This document shows positions 27,639-35,801 of a stretch of 64,000 nt of DNA, piece by piece. Both the position numbers and the translations under genes were made by a program. The notes below the pieces were generated by a model that was given only the letters and a program-made list of their open reading frames with translations, was not told the origin of the DNA and did no database searches. The stretch spans positions 62,001-126,000 of the forward strand of contig NZ_AUYB01000126.1 in the NCBI RefSeq assembly GCF_001625655.1, given 5' to 3'. Position 1 is the first letter of the stretch, and each line of letters opens with the position of its first letter. Source of the DNA: Pseudoalteromonas luteoviolacea DSM 6061. Its GTDB lineage: Bacteria > Pseudomonadota > Gammaproteobacteria > Enterobacterales > Alteromonadaceae.

Positions 27639-29045
27639 TTAGGCAGGGACAGGTAACCCCAAATCTCTCATTTTAGCTAGCTTGTATCGTAACGTTCTTG
27701 GGCTTATTCCAAGGATTTCAGCAACGTCTTTTCTTTTTCCGTTGCATCGCGTCAAAGTATCTAAAATGATTTGATGCTCTTTGTCTTGCAGTTCCTCTTT
27801 GTAGCTAAGTGCATCGTTGCTTGGTACATTGGACACATTCTGAGGCAACTCCTGATATGGCGAACTATCTAACTCAGCAGGCGTGCTCACGACTTCTGGA
27901 GTCAAACTCAACTCAACAGGCTCAAAGTTTTCTATGAAAATATCTGAGTCTGAAACAACACCGCCCTGTTGTAGTATTAGCGCTCTTTGAACCACATTAT
28001 CCAGCTCCCTGACATTACCAGGCCATGCATGCTGCATCAGCTTATCTTGTGCTTCAGCAGACAACTGTGGTGCAGCTTGGCCAGATTTTTGACAATGTCT
28101 TTCAATTAAATGATTTGCCAAAGGAACAATATCAGCAGCTCTGTCTTTCAGAGGTAGCCATGTCAGCGGGAATACATTTAGTCTGTAATATAAGTCCTCT
28201 CTAAACTTACCTTCAGCAACGGCTTCTTTGAGATCTCGGTTACTCGTCGCTAACACTCTGACATCTAATTCAATCGTCTTACGACCACCTAACCTCTCGA
28301 CCTCCCTTTCTTGAAGTACACGAAGTAACTTGGCTTGCAACCCTAAGTCCATCTCCGTAATTTCATCCAATAGAATGGTGCCTTTTTGCGCTTGTTCAAA
28401 CTTACCTGGGCACGCTTGGATAGCGCCGGTGAATGCGCCTTTCTCGTAACCGAATAAAGTGGCTTCAAGCATATTTTCTGGAATTGCTGCACAATTAATT
28501 GCGACAAAAGGTTCATTACAACGCTCAGAGTTGTCATGAATATAGCGTGCAAGAACTTCTTTACCCGAACCGCTTGGACCTAATACCATTACACTCGCAT
28601 CTGATTGAGCCACTTTTTTGGCTAGGTTGAGTAGCTGTAAACTTTTAACGTCAGCCACGATAGGGCCGTCTGTGTCTTTTTCCTTTTCAGGCATATAACG
28701 ACTGACCATGTTGAGCAGCACTTCAGGTGCAAATGGCTTAGCCATATAGTCTATTGCGCCCAGCCTCATAGCTTCTACTGCATCGTCAATGGTCGCATAA
28801 GCAGTCATCATTAAAACAGGTAGTTGTGGGTAATTGAGCTTGATACTTTTAAGTAAATCAATACCGCTCATTTGCCCCATTTGTACGTCACTTACAACAA
28901 GAGAGAAGCTTTGCTGCTTAAGCAATACCATCGCTTGCTCTGCGCTATCCGCCTCAACACAGTCAATGCCAGCTAGCTCTAAAGTATCCAAGAGTGCTTC
29001 ACGTAAACCTGCGTCATCTTCAACGACTAGAATTTTGTTACTCAT
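27639..29045 (-). CDS. flrC: Sigma-54 response regulator FlrC (FleR)
   Basis: The 468-residue protein has an N-terminal receiver (D53 in VVSDVQMG), a central AAA+ domain with Walker A GPSGSGKE (156-163), the sigma-54-contacting GAFTGA loop (203-208), Walker B in TILLDEIT, and a C-terminal Fis-type helix-turn-helix (KRKDVAEILGISPRTLRYKL). Phosphorylated by FlrB it should activate the class III sigma-54 promoters seen before fliE, fliK, flhA and flagellin 2. It overlaps flrB by 4 nt. Confidence 0.95.
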   Translation of the reverse strand: MSNKILVVEDDAGLREALLDTLELAGIDCVEADSAEQAMVLLKQQSFSLVVSDVQMGQMSGIDLLKSIKLNYPQLPVLMMTAYATIDDAVEAMRLGAIDYMAKPFAPEVLLNMVSRYMPEKEKDTDGPIVADVKSLQLLNLAKKVAQSDASVMVLGPSGSGKEVLARYIHDNSERCNEPFVAINCAAIPENMLEATLFGYEKGAFTGAIQACPGKFEQAQKGTILLDEITEMDLGLQAKLLRVLQEREVERLGGRKTIELDVRVLATSNRDLKEAVAEGKFREDLYYRLNVFPLTWLPLKDRAADIVPLANHLIERHCQKSGQAAPQLSAEAQDKLMQHAWPGNVRELDNVVQRALILQQGGVVSDSDIFIENFEPVELSLTPEVVSTPAELDSSPYQELPQNVSNVPSNDALSYKEELQDKEHQIILDTLTRCNGKRKDVAEILGISPRTLRYKLAKMRDLGLPVPA

Positions 29046-30151
29046 ACGACCTCCTGAAGTTGAGTGTGTTGAGAAATCGGTAATAGCATGCTAAAACACG
29101 CTCCTCCGCTTGGCATGTTATCTACTTCAACACGCCCTTTGTGTGAATTTGCTACGGAACTAACCACTGCGAGACCTAGTCCTGTGCCTTGTGATTTTGT
29201 GGTGAAAAACGGTTCAAATAATCTGTTGGCTTGTGACAAATCGACCCCTGGCCCATTGTCGCTAACTGAGATTCTGACTTCTTCACCTTGCGCTTCACGA
29301 GTTGCGCGCAAAGTAATTTTTGCTCCAGCCCCAATAACTTGAACACTATTGTGGATCAAGTTCTGGATAGCACTCGCAAGCGCCGTTTTATTACCAAGAA
29401 TTTCGATATCAGGCTCAGGTAGAAATACTTCCATCGCCGCATTATTCAATGACAACATCGCATCTGCGCCTGCTTTTACTTCGTTAAGCAACTGCTGCAT
29501 AGAGACTCGTTCGACTACTTGCTGCTCTCCACTTTTCGCAAACAACAGCATGTCATTTACTTGGCTCTCTAAATCTTTGAGACGAGACATGAGTTTATTG
29601 TGAAACTTCTCTCTGGATTGAGATGGCAAATTGGCGCTTCCTAGATTAGCGCCATATAGCATAGCCGCAGACAAAGGCGTTCGTACTTGGTGCGCTAAAG
29701 ACGCAACCATTTTCCCAAGTGCGCTTAACCTTTGCATATGCGCAACTCTGGCTTGCAATTTACGCGTTTCAGTTAAGTCAGTCATTAGCACCAATTGACC
29801 AGGCTCTGGCGTAAGTGCCGTAATCTCCAATTTGATAAGCCTACCATCTCGCAGCGACACTTCATGGCCATCATCTTGCTGTGGGCTAAAGGAGCGCTGA
29901 ATGATGTTAAACCATTTTTCGCCTTCTAATGGTTCTCCAAGCATATCTTTGGCTATTTGATTCGCCTTTGCGATCATGCCTTGCCCATCAAGGACTACAA
30001 CACCCGCAGGCATCGTATCTACCAAATGGCTTAACCAGCTCGCTTGCTGCCTTAGGTCGCTCAGTTCACCAACATACGCTTCCTGCAACAAGCAAGGGTT
30101 AAATTGGTTTTCTGGCACAAATTGTGGATTTATCACTTTTGCTAACGCCAT
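29042..30151 (-). CDS. flrB: Soluble sensor histidine kinase FlrB (FleS)
   Basis: The 369-residue kinase has no membrane helices, so it senses something in the cytoplasm. A PAS-like segment (about 35-125) precedes the HisKA domain with phospho-acceptor H154 (SLAHQVRTPLSAAM), N box around N264-N268, DNGPGVD (298-304) and GTGLGLAV (322-329). It is paired with FlrC and transcribed from a perfect sigma-54 element. Confidence 0.95.
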   Translation of the reverse strand: MALAKVINPQFVPENQFNPCLLQEAYVGELSDLRQQASWLSHLVDTMPAGVVVLDGQGMIAKANQIAKDMLGEPLEGEKWFNIIQRSFSPQQDDGHEVSLRDGRLIKLEITALTPEPGQLVLMTDLTETRKLQARVAHMQRLSALGKMVASLAHQVRTPLSAAMLYGANLGSANLPSQSREKFHNKLMSRLKDLESQVNDMLLFAKSGEQQVVERVSMQQLLNEVKAGADAMLSLNNAAMEVFLPEPDIEILGNKTALASAIQNLIHNSVQVIGAGAKITLRATREAQGEEVRISVSDNGPGVDLSQANRLFEPFFTTKSQGTGLGLAVVSSVANSHKGRVEVDNMPSGGACFSMLLPISQHTQLQEVV

Positions 30152-30187
30152 GACACTACTCTCATGAATCTTCCTAACAGGATAAAA

Positions 30188-30202
30188 GCAAACCTTGTGC
30201 CA
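30188..30202 (-). promoter_or_regulatory. Sigma-54 promoter of flrBC
   Basis: On the minus strand TTGGCACAAGGTTTGCTTTT matches TGGCAC-N5-TTGC exactly, 36 nt before the flrB ATG. By analogy with Vibrio it should be activated by FlrA. Confidence 0.88.
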
Positions 30203-30259
30203 ACATTAATTATCTATAAAATTCATAAAGTTAAAATCAATTTACCTCCTAACAAAACT

Positions 30260-30288
30260 TTGACACTGTATTTTTATACAGATATAAA
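30260..30288 (+). promoter_or_regulatory. Sigma-70 promoter of tag with LexA-type (SOS) operator in the spacer
   Basis: TTGACA (30260-30265) and TATAAA (30283-30288) are separated by exactly 17 nt. The spacer is almost entirely CTGTATTTTTATACAG (30266-30281), which fits the LexA pattern CTGT-N8-ACAG with 6-bp perfect arms. The predicted transcript would start near 30295, about 90 nt before the tag ATG. Confidence 0.75.
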
Positions 30289-30385
30289 ATATAGTTATCG
30301 AAACAATGAAATATGCTGACCATCAGCTTTTCACTTGCTTAGGTCGAATATTTGACACATGCATAGAGGATTTTAAGGAAGCAAT

Positions 30386-30991
30386 ATGTGCACTAGATGC
30401 TTATGGCTCGATGAGAGTAAACCAGACTACGTTGCTTATCACGATGAAGAGTGGGGAGTACCAATTTGGGATGACAATAAGCTTTTTGAGTTTATTACAC
30501 TTGAGTCGGCACAAGCTGGCCTGAGTTGGTACACAATTTTGAAAAAAAGAGCGCATTATCGAAGCGCATTTAAATGCTTTAACGTTGAACAAGTCGCGAC
30601 AATGACCGATGAAGATGTCACTCAGCTTATGGACAATAAAGGGATTGTGCGTAACAAAGCTAAAATACTGGCCACTATCAATAATGCTCAGCGCTTTATT
30701 GAAGTGCAAAAAGAGTTTGGTAGTTTTGCTAGGTATCAATGGGAATATGTTAATTTTAAGCCCATTGTTAACGATATCCGCAGTAAAGAGGACTACCCTG
30801 CCACCAGCGAAATTAGTGAAAGATTTGCCAAGGATTTGAAAAAGAGAGGGTTTAAATTTCTAGGCCCAACAACTGTGTATGCACATATGCAAGCTTGCGG
30901 CATGGTTAATGACCACGATAATGCCTGCTTTAGAAAGCAGCCATTAATAGAAAGCACCAAAGATTTAGATTTAAGATCCCTACTGTGCTAA
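30386..30991 (+). CDS. tag: DNA-3-methyladenine glycosylase I (Tag)
   Basis: The 201-residue enzyme excises 3-methyladenine from alkylated DNA. It has the Tag N-terminus (CxW...YHDEEWG), with Y18, catalytic-pocket E40 and W48 in LESAQAGLSW. The zinc ligands are C5, H19, H177 and C181 (VNDHDNACF). An AAGGA ribosome-binding site precedes the ATG at 30386. It is the only non-flagellar gene between flrA and flrB and is read in the opposite direction. Its promoter contains a LexA-like palindrome. Confidence 0.95.
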   Translation: MCTRCLWLDESKPDYVAYHDEEWGVPIWDDNKLFEFITLESAQAGLSWYTILKKRAHYRSAFKCFNVEQVATMTDEDVTQLMDNKGIVRNKAKILATINNAQRFIEVQKEFGSFARYQWEYVNFKPIVNDIRSKEDYPATSEISERFAKDLKKRGFKFLGPTTVYAHMQACGMVNDHDNACFRKQPLIESTKDLDLRSLLC

Positions 30992-30996
30992 TCATT

Positions 30997-31025
30997 CTGA
31001 ACCAAGGTGATTAATCTCGGTTCAG
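30997..31025. terminator. Possible bidirectional hairpin between tag and flrA
   Basis: CTGAACC and GGTTCAG form a 7-bp stem around the convergent stops of tag and flrA. The T-rich tail on the plus strand is weak, so termination is uncertain. Confidence 0.35.
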
Positions 31026-32465
31026 ATTGTACTTTTTCATTTTTTCTACAAGTGTTGTTCGTCTGACACCTAAGATCTCAGCGGCACGTGCAACAACGTA
31101 ATCATAACGCTCCAATGCTTGTGTAATTAGGCTGATCTCTAGTTCAGCCAAATAATCTTTTAATTCAATCCCTTCATCAGGTAACAAACCAAGCAGCGGC
31201 TGTTCAGTAACACTATCTAGCTCATCTTCCTCTTCAAAATCACTAAAGCCTTCACTAAACAATTCGTTAAACGCGTCCTTTTCTCTCAATTCTTCGGGAT
31301 ACTCAGGCTCAAAAGCTTCCACTTCGATATATCGATATTTATTTGGTAGATCAGTGACATCGACCAGTTTGTCAGGGAACATAATCGCCATACGCTCAAC
31401 TAAATTAGCCAGCTCTCGGATATTACCCGGCCAAGCATGTGATTTGAGGCTTTCGATTGCTCTGTCAGTGAACTTTACGCCTTTGTTACCTTGCTCCGTG
31501 ACTCTTCGCAACAGCTCTTTAAGTAATAAAGGTATATCGTCCACACGTTGACTAAGCGAAGGATTTTCGATCGGGAATACATTAAGTCGGTAGAATAAGT
31601 CTTCACGGAACTTGCCTGTCTCAATCATATCCTCAAGATTGCGGTGTGTTGCAGCTATAACTCGCACATTAGCCTGAATCGCCTTGGTACCACCAACTCG
31701 CTCATAGCTACGCTCTTGCAATACTCGGAGCAATTTCACTTGCATTTGCAATGGCATATCACCTATTTCATCTAAAAACAGTGTGCCATTTTGAGCAAGC
31801 TCAAATCGCCCTTTTCGTGCTGAAATAGCACCGGTAAATGCGCCTTTCTCATGACCAAATAGTTCACTTTCAAGTAGTTCACCAGGAATAGCGCCGCAGT
31901 TTACAGGCACAAATGGCCCTGTAGAGCGATTTGATAAAAGGTGTACATTTCGTGCTACCACTTCTTTACCCGTTCCTGATTCACCTAGAATCAGAACGTT
32001 GGCATCAGTTTTAGCAACCTGTGAAATTAAAAACCTGACTTCTTTCACAGCCTCAGTATCACCGACAAGACCATCAAATGATTTTGCATCTCTATTTTGA
32101 CTACTTTGTCCTGGCAATAAACTTAAGTACTGTTGACAGTCATGTAGCAGTTGCATCGTGACATCGTGACTGAAAGGTTCACTGATCAAGCCGATAACAT
32201 TCGCCAGAGACATTAAAGGTCTCAGTGTCTCTCCAACCAAAATAAATGGCTGTGCAGGTAACTTCTTAATGTGCTGCTCGTGATCCAATCCATTTAAAGC
32301 ACCAAGTACAATTGTACATTCCTGATATTTTTTGACCGACTCGGGTGTAAACTCTGACTCAGCTAATACTTTTGCAGCTTGGCCGCAAAATGTCAGTGCA
32401 GCAGCTAAACCAGAAGCACGATTATTGTTGTTATCGATGATCAGTATCATTTGGATTGGATCCAA
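31011..32465 (-). CDS. flrA: Flagellar master regulator FlrA (FleQ)
   Basis: The 484-residue sigma-54 activator has an N-terminal FleQ-type receiver-like domain without a clear phospho-acceptor. The AAA+ domain carries Walker A GESGTGKE (161-168), GAFTGA (208-213) and Walker B in LFLDEIGD; the C-terminal helix-turn-helix reads VVARAAEILGVRRTTLVEKM. It heads the flagellar hierarchy and should act on the flrBC promoter. FlhG would be expected to restrain it. A cyclic-di-GMP response like that of FleQ is possible but cannot be judged here. Confidence 0.94.
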   Translation of the reverse strand: MDPIQMILIIDNNNNRASGLAAALTFCGQAAKVLAESEFTPESVKKYQECTIVLGALNGLDHEQHIKKLPAQPFILVGETLRPLMSLANVIGLISEPFSHDVTMQLLHDCQQYLSLLPGQSSQNRDAKSFDGLVGDTEAVKEVRFLISQVAKTDANVLILGESGTGKEVVARNVHLLSNRSTGPFVPVNCGAIPGELLESELFGHEKGAFTGAISARKGRFELAQNGTLFLDEIGDMPLQMQVKLLRVLQERSYERVGGTKAIQANVRVIAATHRNLEDMIETGKFREDLFYRLNVFPIENPSLSQRVDDIPLLLKELLRRVTEQGNKGVKFTDRAIESLKSHAWPGNIRELANLVERMAIMFPDKLVDVTDLPNKYRYIEVEAFEPEYPEELREKDAFNELFSEGFSDFEEEDELDSVTEQPLLGLLPDEGIELKDYLAELEISLITQALERYDYVVARAAEILGVRRTTLVEKMKKYNLNRD

Positions 32466-32524
32466 GTGTTTTTATAAGTCTATACAGGAGATTGTAAGGG
32501 AGTGTGGAAGGGATGCAATACCTA

Positions 32525-32564
32525 AGTGGCAATTTATTGACATAAACGCCAAATAAATGCCACT
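32525..32564. repeat. Imperfect 13-bp inverted repeat upstream of flrA
   Basis: AGTGGCAATTTATT (32525-32538) and AATAAATGCCACT (32552-32564) are inverted copies with a one-base bulge, separated by 13 nt. It lies between flrA and the divergent flagellin, without a T run, so an operator or mRNA structure is more likely than a terminator. Confidence 0.55.
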
Positions 32565-32577
32565 GAGTATGTTCTAT

Positions 32578-32601
32578 ATCAATACAAAAGTATTGATTTT
32601 T
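32578..32601 (+). terminator. Hairpin at the 3' end of the divergent flagellin gene
   Basis: ATCAATAC-AAAA-GTATTGAT is a perfect 8-bp stem followed on the plus strand by TTTT. Its right arm abuts the flagellin stop codon, so it may protect the flagellin mRNA 3' end. As a terminator it fits the plus strand better. Confidence 0.4.
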
Positions 32602-33391
32602 ACTGTAGAAGGCTCAAAACAGAAGATGCAGACTGGTTTGCTTGGCCTCTTAATGCGATAGAAGTTTGAGACAAAATATCGTTCGCAGTGCGCTCAGCAG
32701 CTGCTTGCGCAAAGTCAGTGTCAGCAATTCTACTCTGGCTTTCTGCAATTCTGTCACTTTGATTACCAAGGCCTCTAATAGTGCTGTCTAATGTGTTTTC
32801 AAACGCACCAAGCTCAGCACGTTGCGAATTTACATCTTTGGCAACTTGGTCGGCTGCGGTGATAGCGGCTTGAGCTCCCGCTTGAGTGGAAATATCAACG
32901 CTTAAAATACCAGCAGCTACCGAACCATCAGTCGGTGTAAAGCTCTGCGTCGTGTTGGCATCTGGTCCAACTTGAAAGCTTGATTGCTGGCCATCAAATA
33001 AAGGGTCGCCACCAAACGTCGTATTTTCAAAAGTTTCAGTTATCTGAGTCTGAAGTTGAGACACTTCATCTTGCAGAGCTTGCCTATCACTGTCTGACAA
33101 AGCGCCGTTGCCAGCCTGAATTGATAATTCTCTAATACGCCCAACCGCGTCATTAACACCAGACAACGCTGAATCGGCAGTTTGAGAATAAGAAATTCCA
33201 TCATAAGCGTTTCTTATTGACTGCTCAAACCCGCTTTGTTGAGAATTCAATCGATTGATTATCTGCAACGCAGCAGCATCGTCGGCAGCAGAATTTACTC
33301 TTTTGCCAGTTGCCAATTGTTGGTTCAACTTGTTGTTTGTTTGCTCTGTTCTATTAAAGAAAGAGTTACTTGGCGAATTGATTTGCATCAC
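32600..33391 (-). CDS. Divergent short flagellin beside flrA
   Basis: The 263-residue protein has flagellin D0/D1 ends (KRVNSAADDAAALQIINRLN near residues 31-50; C-terminal ALRGQANQSASSVLSLLQ) and a short centre. It differs from the three main flagellins: it starts MMQINSPSNSFFNRTEQ rather than MALYVNTNVSSLNAQRQ, has AAALQI instead of AAGLQI, and lacks their shared central domain. It lies 23 kb from them, next to flrA. No sigma-28 or sigma-54 element is visible upstream. It may be a minor, specialised or non-filament flagellin. Confidence 0.85.
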   Translation of the reverse strand: MMQINSPSNSFFNRTEQTNNKLNQQLATGKRVNSAADDAAALQIINRLNSQQSGFEQSIRNAYDGISYSQTADSALSGVNDAVGRIRELSIQAGNGALSDSDRQALQDEVSQLQTQITETFENTTFGGDPLFDGQQSSFQVGPDANTTQSFTPTDGSVAAGILSVDISTQAGAQAAITAADQVAKDVNSQRAELGAFENTLDSTIRGLGNQSDRIAESQSRIADTDFAQAAAERTANDILSQTSIALRGQANQSASSVLSLLQ

Positions 33392-33497
33392 ACTCTCCAG
33401 TCTAGTGCTCGTACTCTTAGTCTACGCCCACTCGCTCAAAAAGTCATCTATAGAGATAAATTAACTCATGAGTCTTGTTTAAATACTGCAAAATTTG

Positions 33498-33535
33498 AAA
33501 AAGTGATATAAAGTATTGAGTAATCACTTTTTTTT
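33498..33535. terminator. Terminator-like hairpin between divergent flagellin and pseB
   Basis: AAAAAGTGAT / ATCACTTTTT form a 10-bp stem with a 15-nt loop and an 8-T run on the plus strand. The A run makes it potentially active on the minus strand too. No gene ends here, so it is either the end of a short untranslated RNA or a leftover of rearrangement at the island edge. Confidence 0.5.
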
Positions 33536-33614
33536 AGGGTGCGGAAGCAAAGTCTTTACCTAATACTTTTTTCTACAGTGTAAAGAAATGATTGCACCTT
33601 TAGATGGGTAAAAT

Positions 33615-34616
33615 ATGTTTGATAATAAAACAATCCTAATCACTGGCGGCACAGGCTCCTTTGGTAAAAAATACGTCAAAACGCTACTAGAGAGATATAG
33701 CCCTAAAAAGATTATTGTTTTTTCTCGTGATGAGCTAAAACAATTCGAAATGCAGCAAGTATTTAACCAACCTTGTATGCGTTACTTTATTGGTGACGTA
33801 AGAGACAGAGAAAGGTTAAGACGTGCTATGCAAGGGGTGGATTACGTCATTCATGCTGCTGCATTAAAGCAAGTACCTGCCGCTGAATACAATCCAATGG
33901 AATGTATCAAAACTAACATCAATGGTGCTGAAAATGTGATAGAGGCAGCCCTTGATTGTAATGTGGACAAAGTGATTGCATTGTCTACCGACAAAGCAGC
34001 TAACCCAATTAACCTGTATGGCGCAACCAAGCTCGCCTCAGATAAATTATTCGTAGCAGCAAACAACATTGCAGGTGGACACAAAACGCTCTTTTCCGTT
34101 GTCAGATACGGAAATGTGGTATGCTCAAGAGGCTCTGTAGTCCCTGTTTTTCAGAAATTTATAGACGAAAAAGCTGACCATATACCAATTACTCACCCTG
34201 ACATGACAAGGTTTTGGATTAGTTTGCAACAGGGTGTCGACTTCGTCCTCAAAAATTTCGAACGTATGTTAGGTGGAGAGATTTTTGTACCTAAGATTCC
34301 GTCCATTAAAATAACAGATTTAGCCACAGCAATGGCGCCGGGACTTAAACAAAAAGTTATTGGCATTAGACCAGGTGAAAAGCTCCATGAAGTGATGTGC
34401 CCTGAAGATCTATCTTTTAATACCTTTGAGTTTACAGATCACTTTATTATTGCTCCAGGAATTAAGTTCAGCAGCCGTAGTAATAATTTCGATACCAATG
34501 CGCTGAATGAAAAAGGTCATGCGGTAGCACCTGGTTTTGAATATAACTCATTGTCTAACAATGAGTATTTATCCGTAGAGGAGATCGTAGAGTTTAATAA
34601 AAAGGCGCTACTATGA
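33615..34616 (+). CDS. pseB: UDP-GlcNAc 4,6-dehydratase (5-inverting) PseB
   Basis: PseB starts pseudaminic acid synthesis by converting UDP-GlcNAc to the 4-keto-6-deoxy-L-arabino sugar. The 333-residue extended SDR has the nucleotide-binding TGGTGSFG (10-17) and the PseB/FlaA1 active-site set D126-K127 in STDKA with Y135 and K139 in YGATK. It overlaps pseC by 4 nt (ATGA). This is the first gene of the glycosylation island after flrA and the lone flagellin. Confidence 0.95.
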   Translation: MFDNKTILITGGTGSFGKKYVKTLLERYSPKKIIVFSRDELKQFEMQQVFNQPCMRYFIGDVRDRERLRRAMQGVDYVIHAAALKQVPAAEYNPMECIKTNINGAENVIEAALDCNVDKVIALSTDKAANPINLYGATKLASDKLFVAANNIAGGHKTLFSVVRYGNVVCSRGSVVPVFQKFIDEKADHIPITHPDMTRFWISLQQGVDFVLKNFERMLGGEIFVPKIPSIKITDLATAMAPGLKQKVIGIRPGEKLHEVMCPEDLSFNTFEFTDHFIIAPGIKFSSRSNNFDTNALNEKGHAVAPGFEYNSLSNNEYLSVEEIVEFNKKALL

Positions 34617-35791
34617 TCCCGTACGGCAAGCAGGCAATTTCTGAACAAGATATTGATGCGGTTGTAGAAGTGCTCAAGTCACCTTGGCTTACTCAAGGGC
34701 CCAAAGTGCCTGAATTTGAGACTGTGATTTCCCAATACTGCCAAGTGCAGTACGCCACCGCAACTAATAGCGCAACCTCAGCGTTGCATATTGCTTGCTT
34801 AGCATTGAATGTAGGTCATAACGATATTGTTTGGACATCACCAAATTCATTTGTTGCCTCTTCTAATTGTGCGCTGTATTGCGGCGCAAAAGTCGACTTT
34901 ATCGATATTGATCCAGCAACGGGGAATTTATCAATAACAGAGTTGAAACTTAGGCTTAAACAAGCGCAACAAACAAATACGCTGCCAAAAGTACTTATAC
35001 CTGTGCACTTTGCAGGTCAATGTTGCGACATGAAAGCGATAAGTGAATTGTCTCAAATTTATGGTTTTAAGATCATCGAGGATGCCTCGCACGCTGTTGG
35101 TGGAAAATACCTCAACTCGCCAGTTGGCCATTGCCAATACTCAGACATCTGCGTTTTTAGCTTTCACCCAGTTAAAATCATTACCTCTGCTGAAGGAGGT
35201 ATGGTGCTTACAAATGACCCAACCATAAACGCTAAATTAAAAATGTTCAGAAGTCATGGTGTAACTGCTCAGCAAGATTTATTACACAATGAAGCTGACG
35301 GTCCTTGGTACTATGAGCAGCAAGAGCTTGGTTTTAACTACCGAATGACTGATTTACACGCAGCACTCGGTATACAGCAAGTAAAAAGGTTAGATGAGTT
35401 TGTTGAGAAACGAAATCAACTTGCACAAACTTACACAAAACTGTTTGCACAAAGTGAGGAGATAACACCTTTATCTCAACAAGCCGGTGTGTACAACGCT
35501 TATCATTTATATGTTGTTAGGATCAATGATACTAGTCCAGACCTACACAGGCGACTTGTCGAAGAGTTACGTGCTCAAGGGATTTTCTGCCATGTGCATT
35601 ATATTCCAATTTACTTACAGCCTTATTATCAGTCACTTGGCTTCAAACCAGGTCATTGTCCTAATGCTGAGGAGTATTATCATAGCGCAATCACCCTGCC
35701 TTTATTTCCAGAACTCTCAGCAAGTGACCAAGAGTACATAGCAACCACACTGGTCGATACCCTCATTACATTGAAACAGCAACCTCAATAG
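34613..35791 (+). CDS. pseC: UDP-4-amino-4,6-dideoxy-AltNAc transaminase PseC
   Basis: The 392-residue DegT/DnrJ-family enzyme adds the C4 amino group in the second pseudaminate step. PLP-binding K188 lies in FSFHPVKIITSAEGG and the pyridine-contacting Asp in EDASHA (156-161). MIPYGKQAISEQDIDAVVEV is the typical PseC start. It overlaps pseB and lies 10 nt before the oxidoreductase gene. Confidence 0.95.
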   Translation: MIPYGKQAISEQDIDAVVEVLKSPWLTQGPKVPEFETVISQYCQVQYATATNSATSALHIACLALNVGHNDIVWTSPNSFVASSNCALYCGAKVDFIDIDPATGNLSITELKLRLKQAQQTNTLPKVLIPVHFAGQCCDMKAISELSQIYGFKIIEDASHAVGGKYLNSPVGHCQYSDICVFSFHPVKIITSAEGGMVLTNDPTINAKLKMFRSHGVTAQQDLLHNEADGPWYYEQQELGFNYRMTDLHAALGIQQVKRLDEFVEKRNQLAQTYTKLFAQSEEITPLSQQAGVYNAYHLYVVRINDTSPDLHRRLVEELRAQGIFCHVHYIPIYLQPYYQSLGFKPGHCPNAEEYYHSAITLPLFPELSASDQEYIATTLVDTLITLKQQPQ

Positions 35792-35801
35792 GAATACATG
35801 C

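Noticed and set aside
30306..30524. 72-residue frame starting upstream of tag
   Set aside because: It overlaps tag in another frame and shows no known motif; it could at most be a leader peptide, for which there is no evidence.
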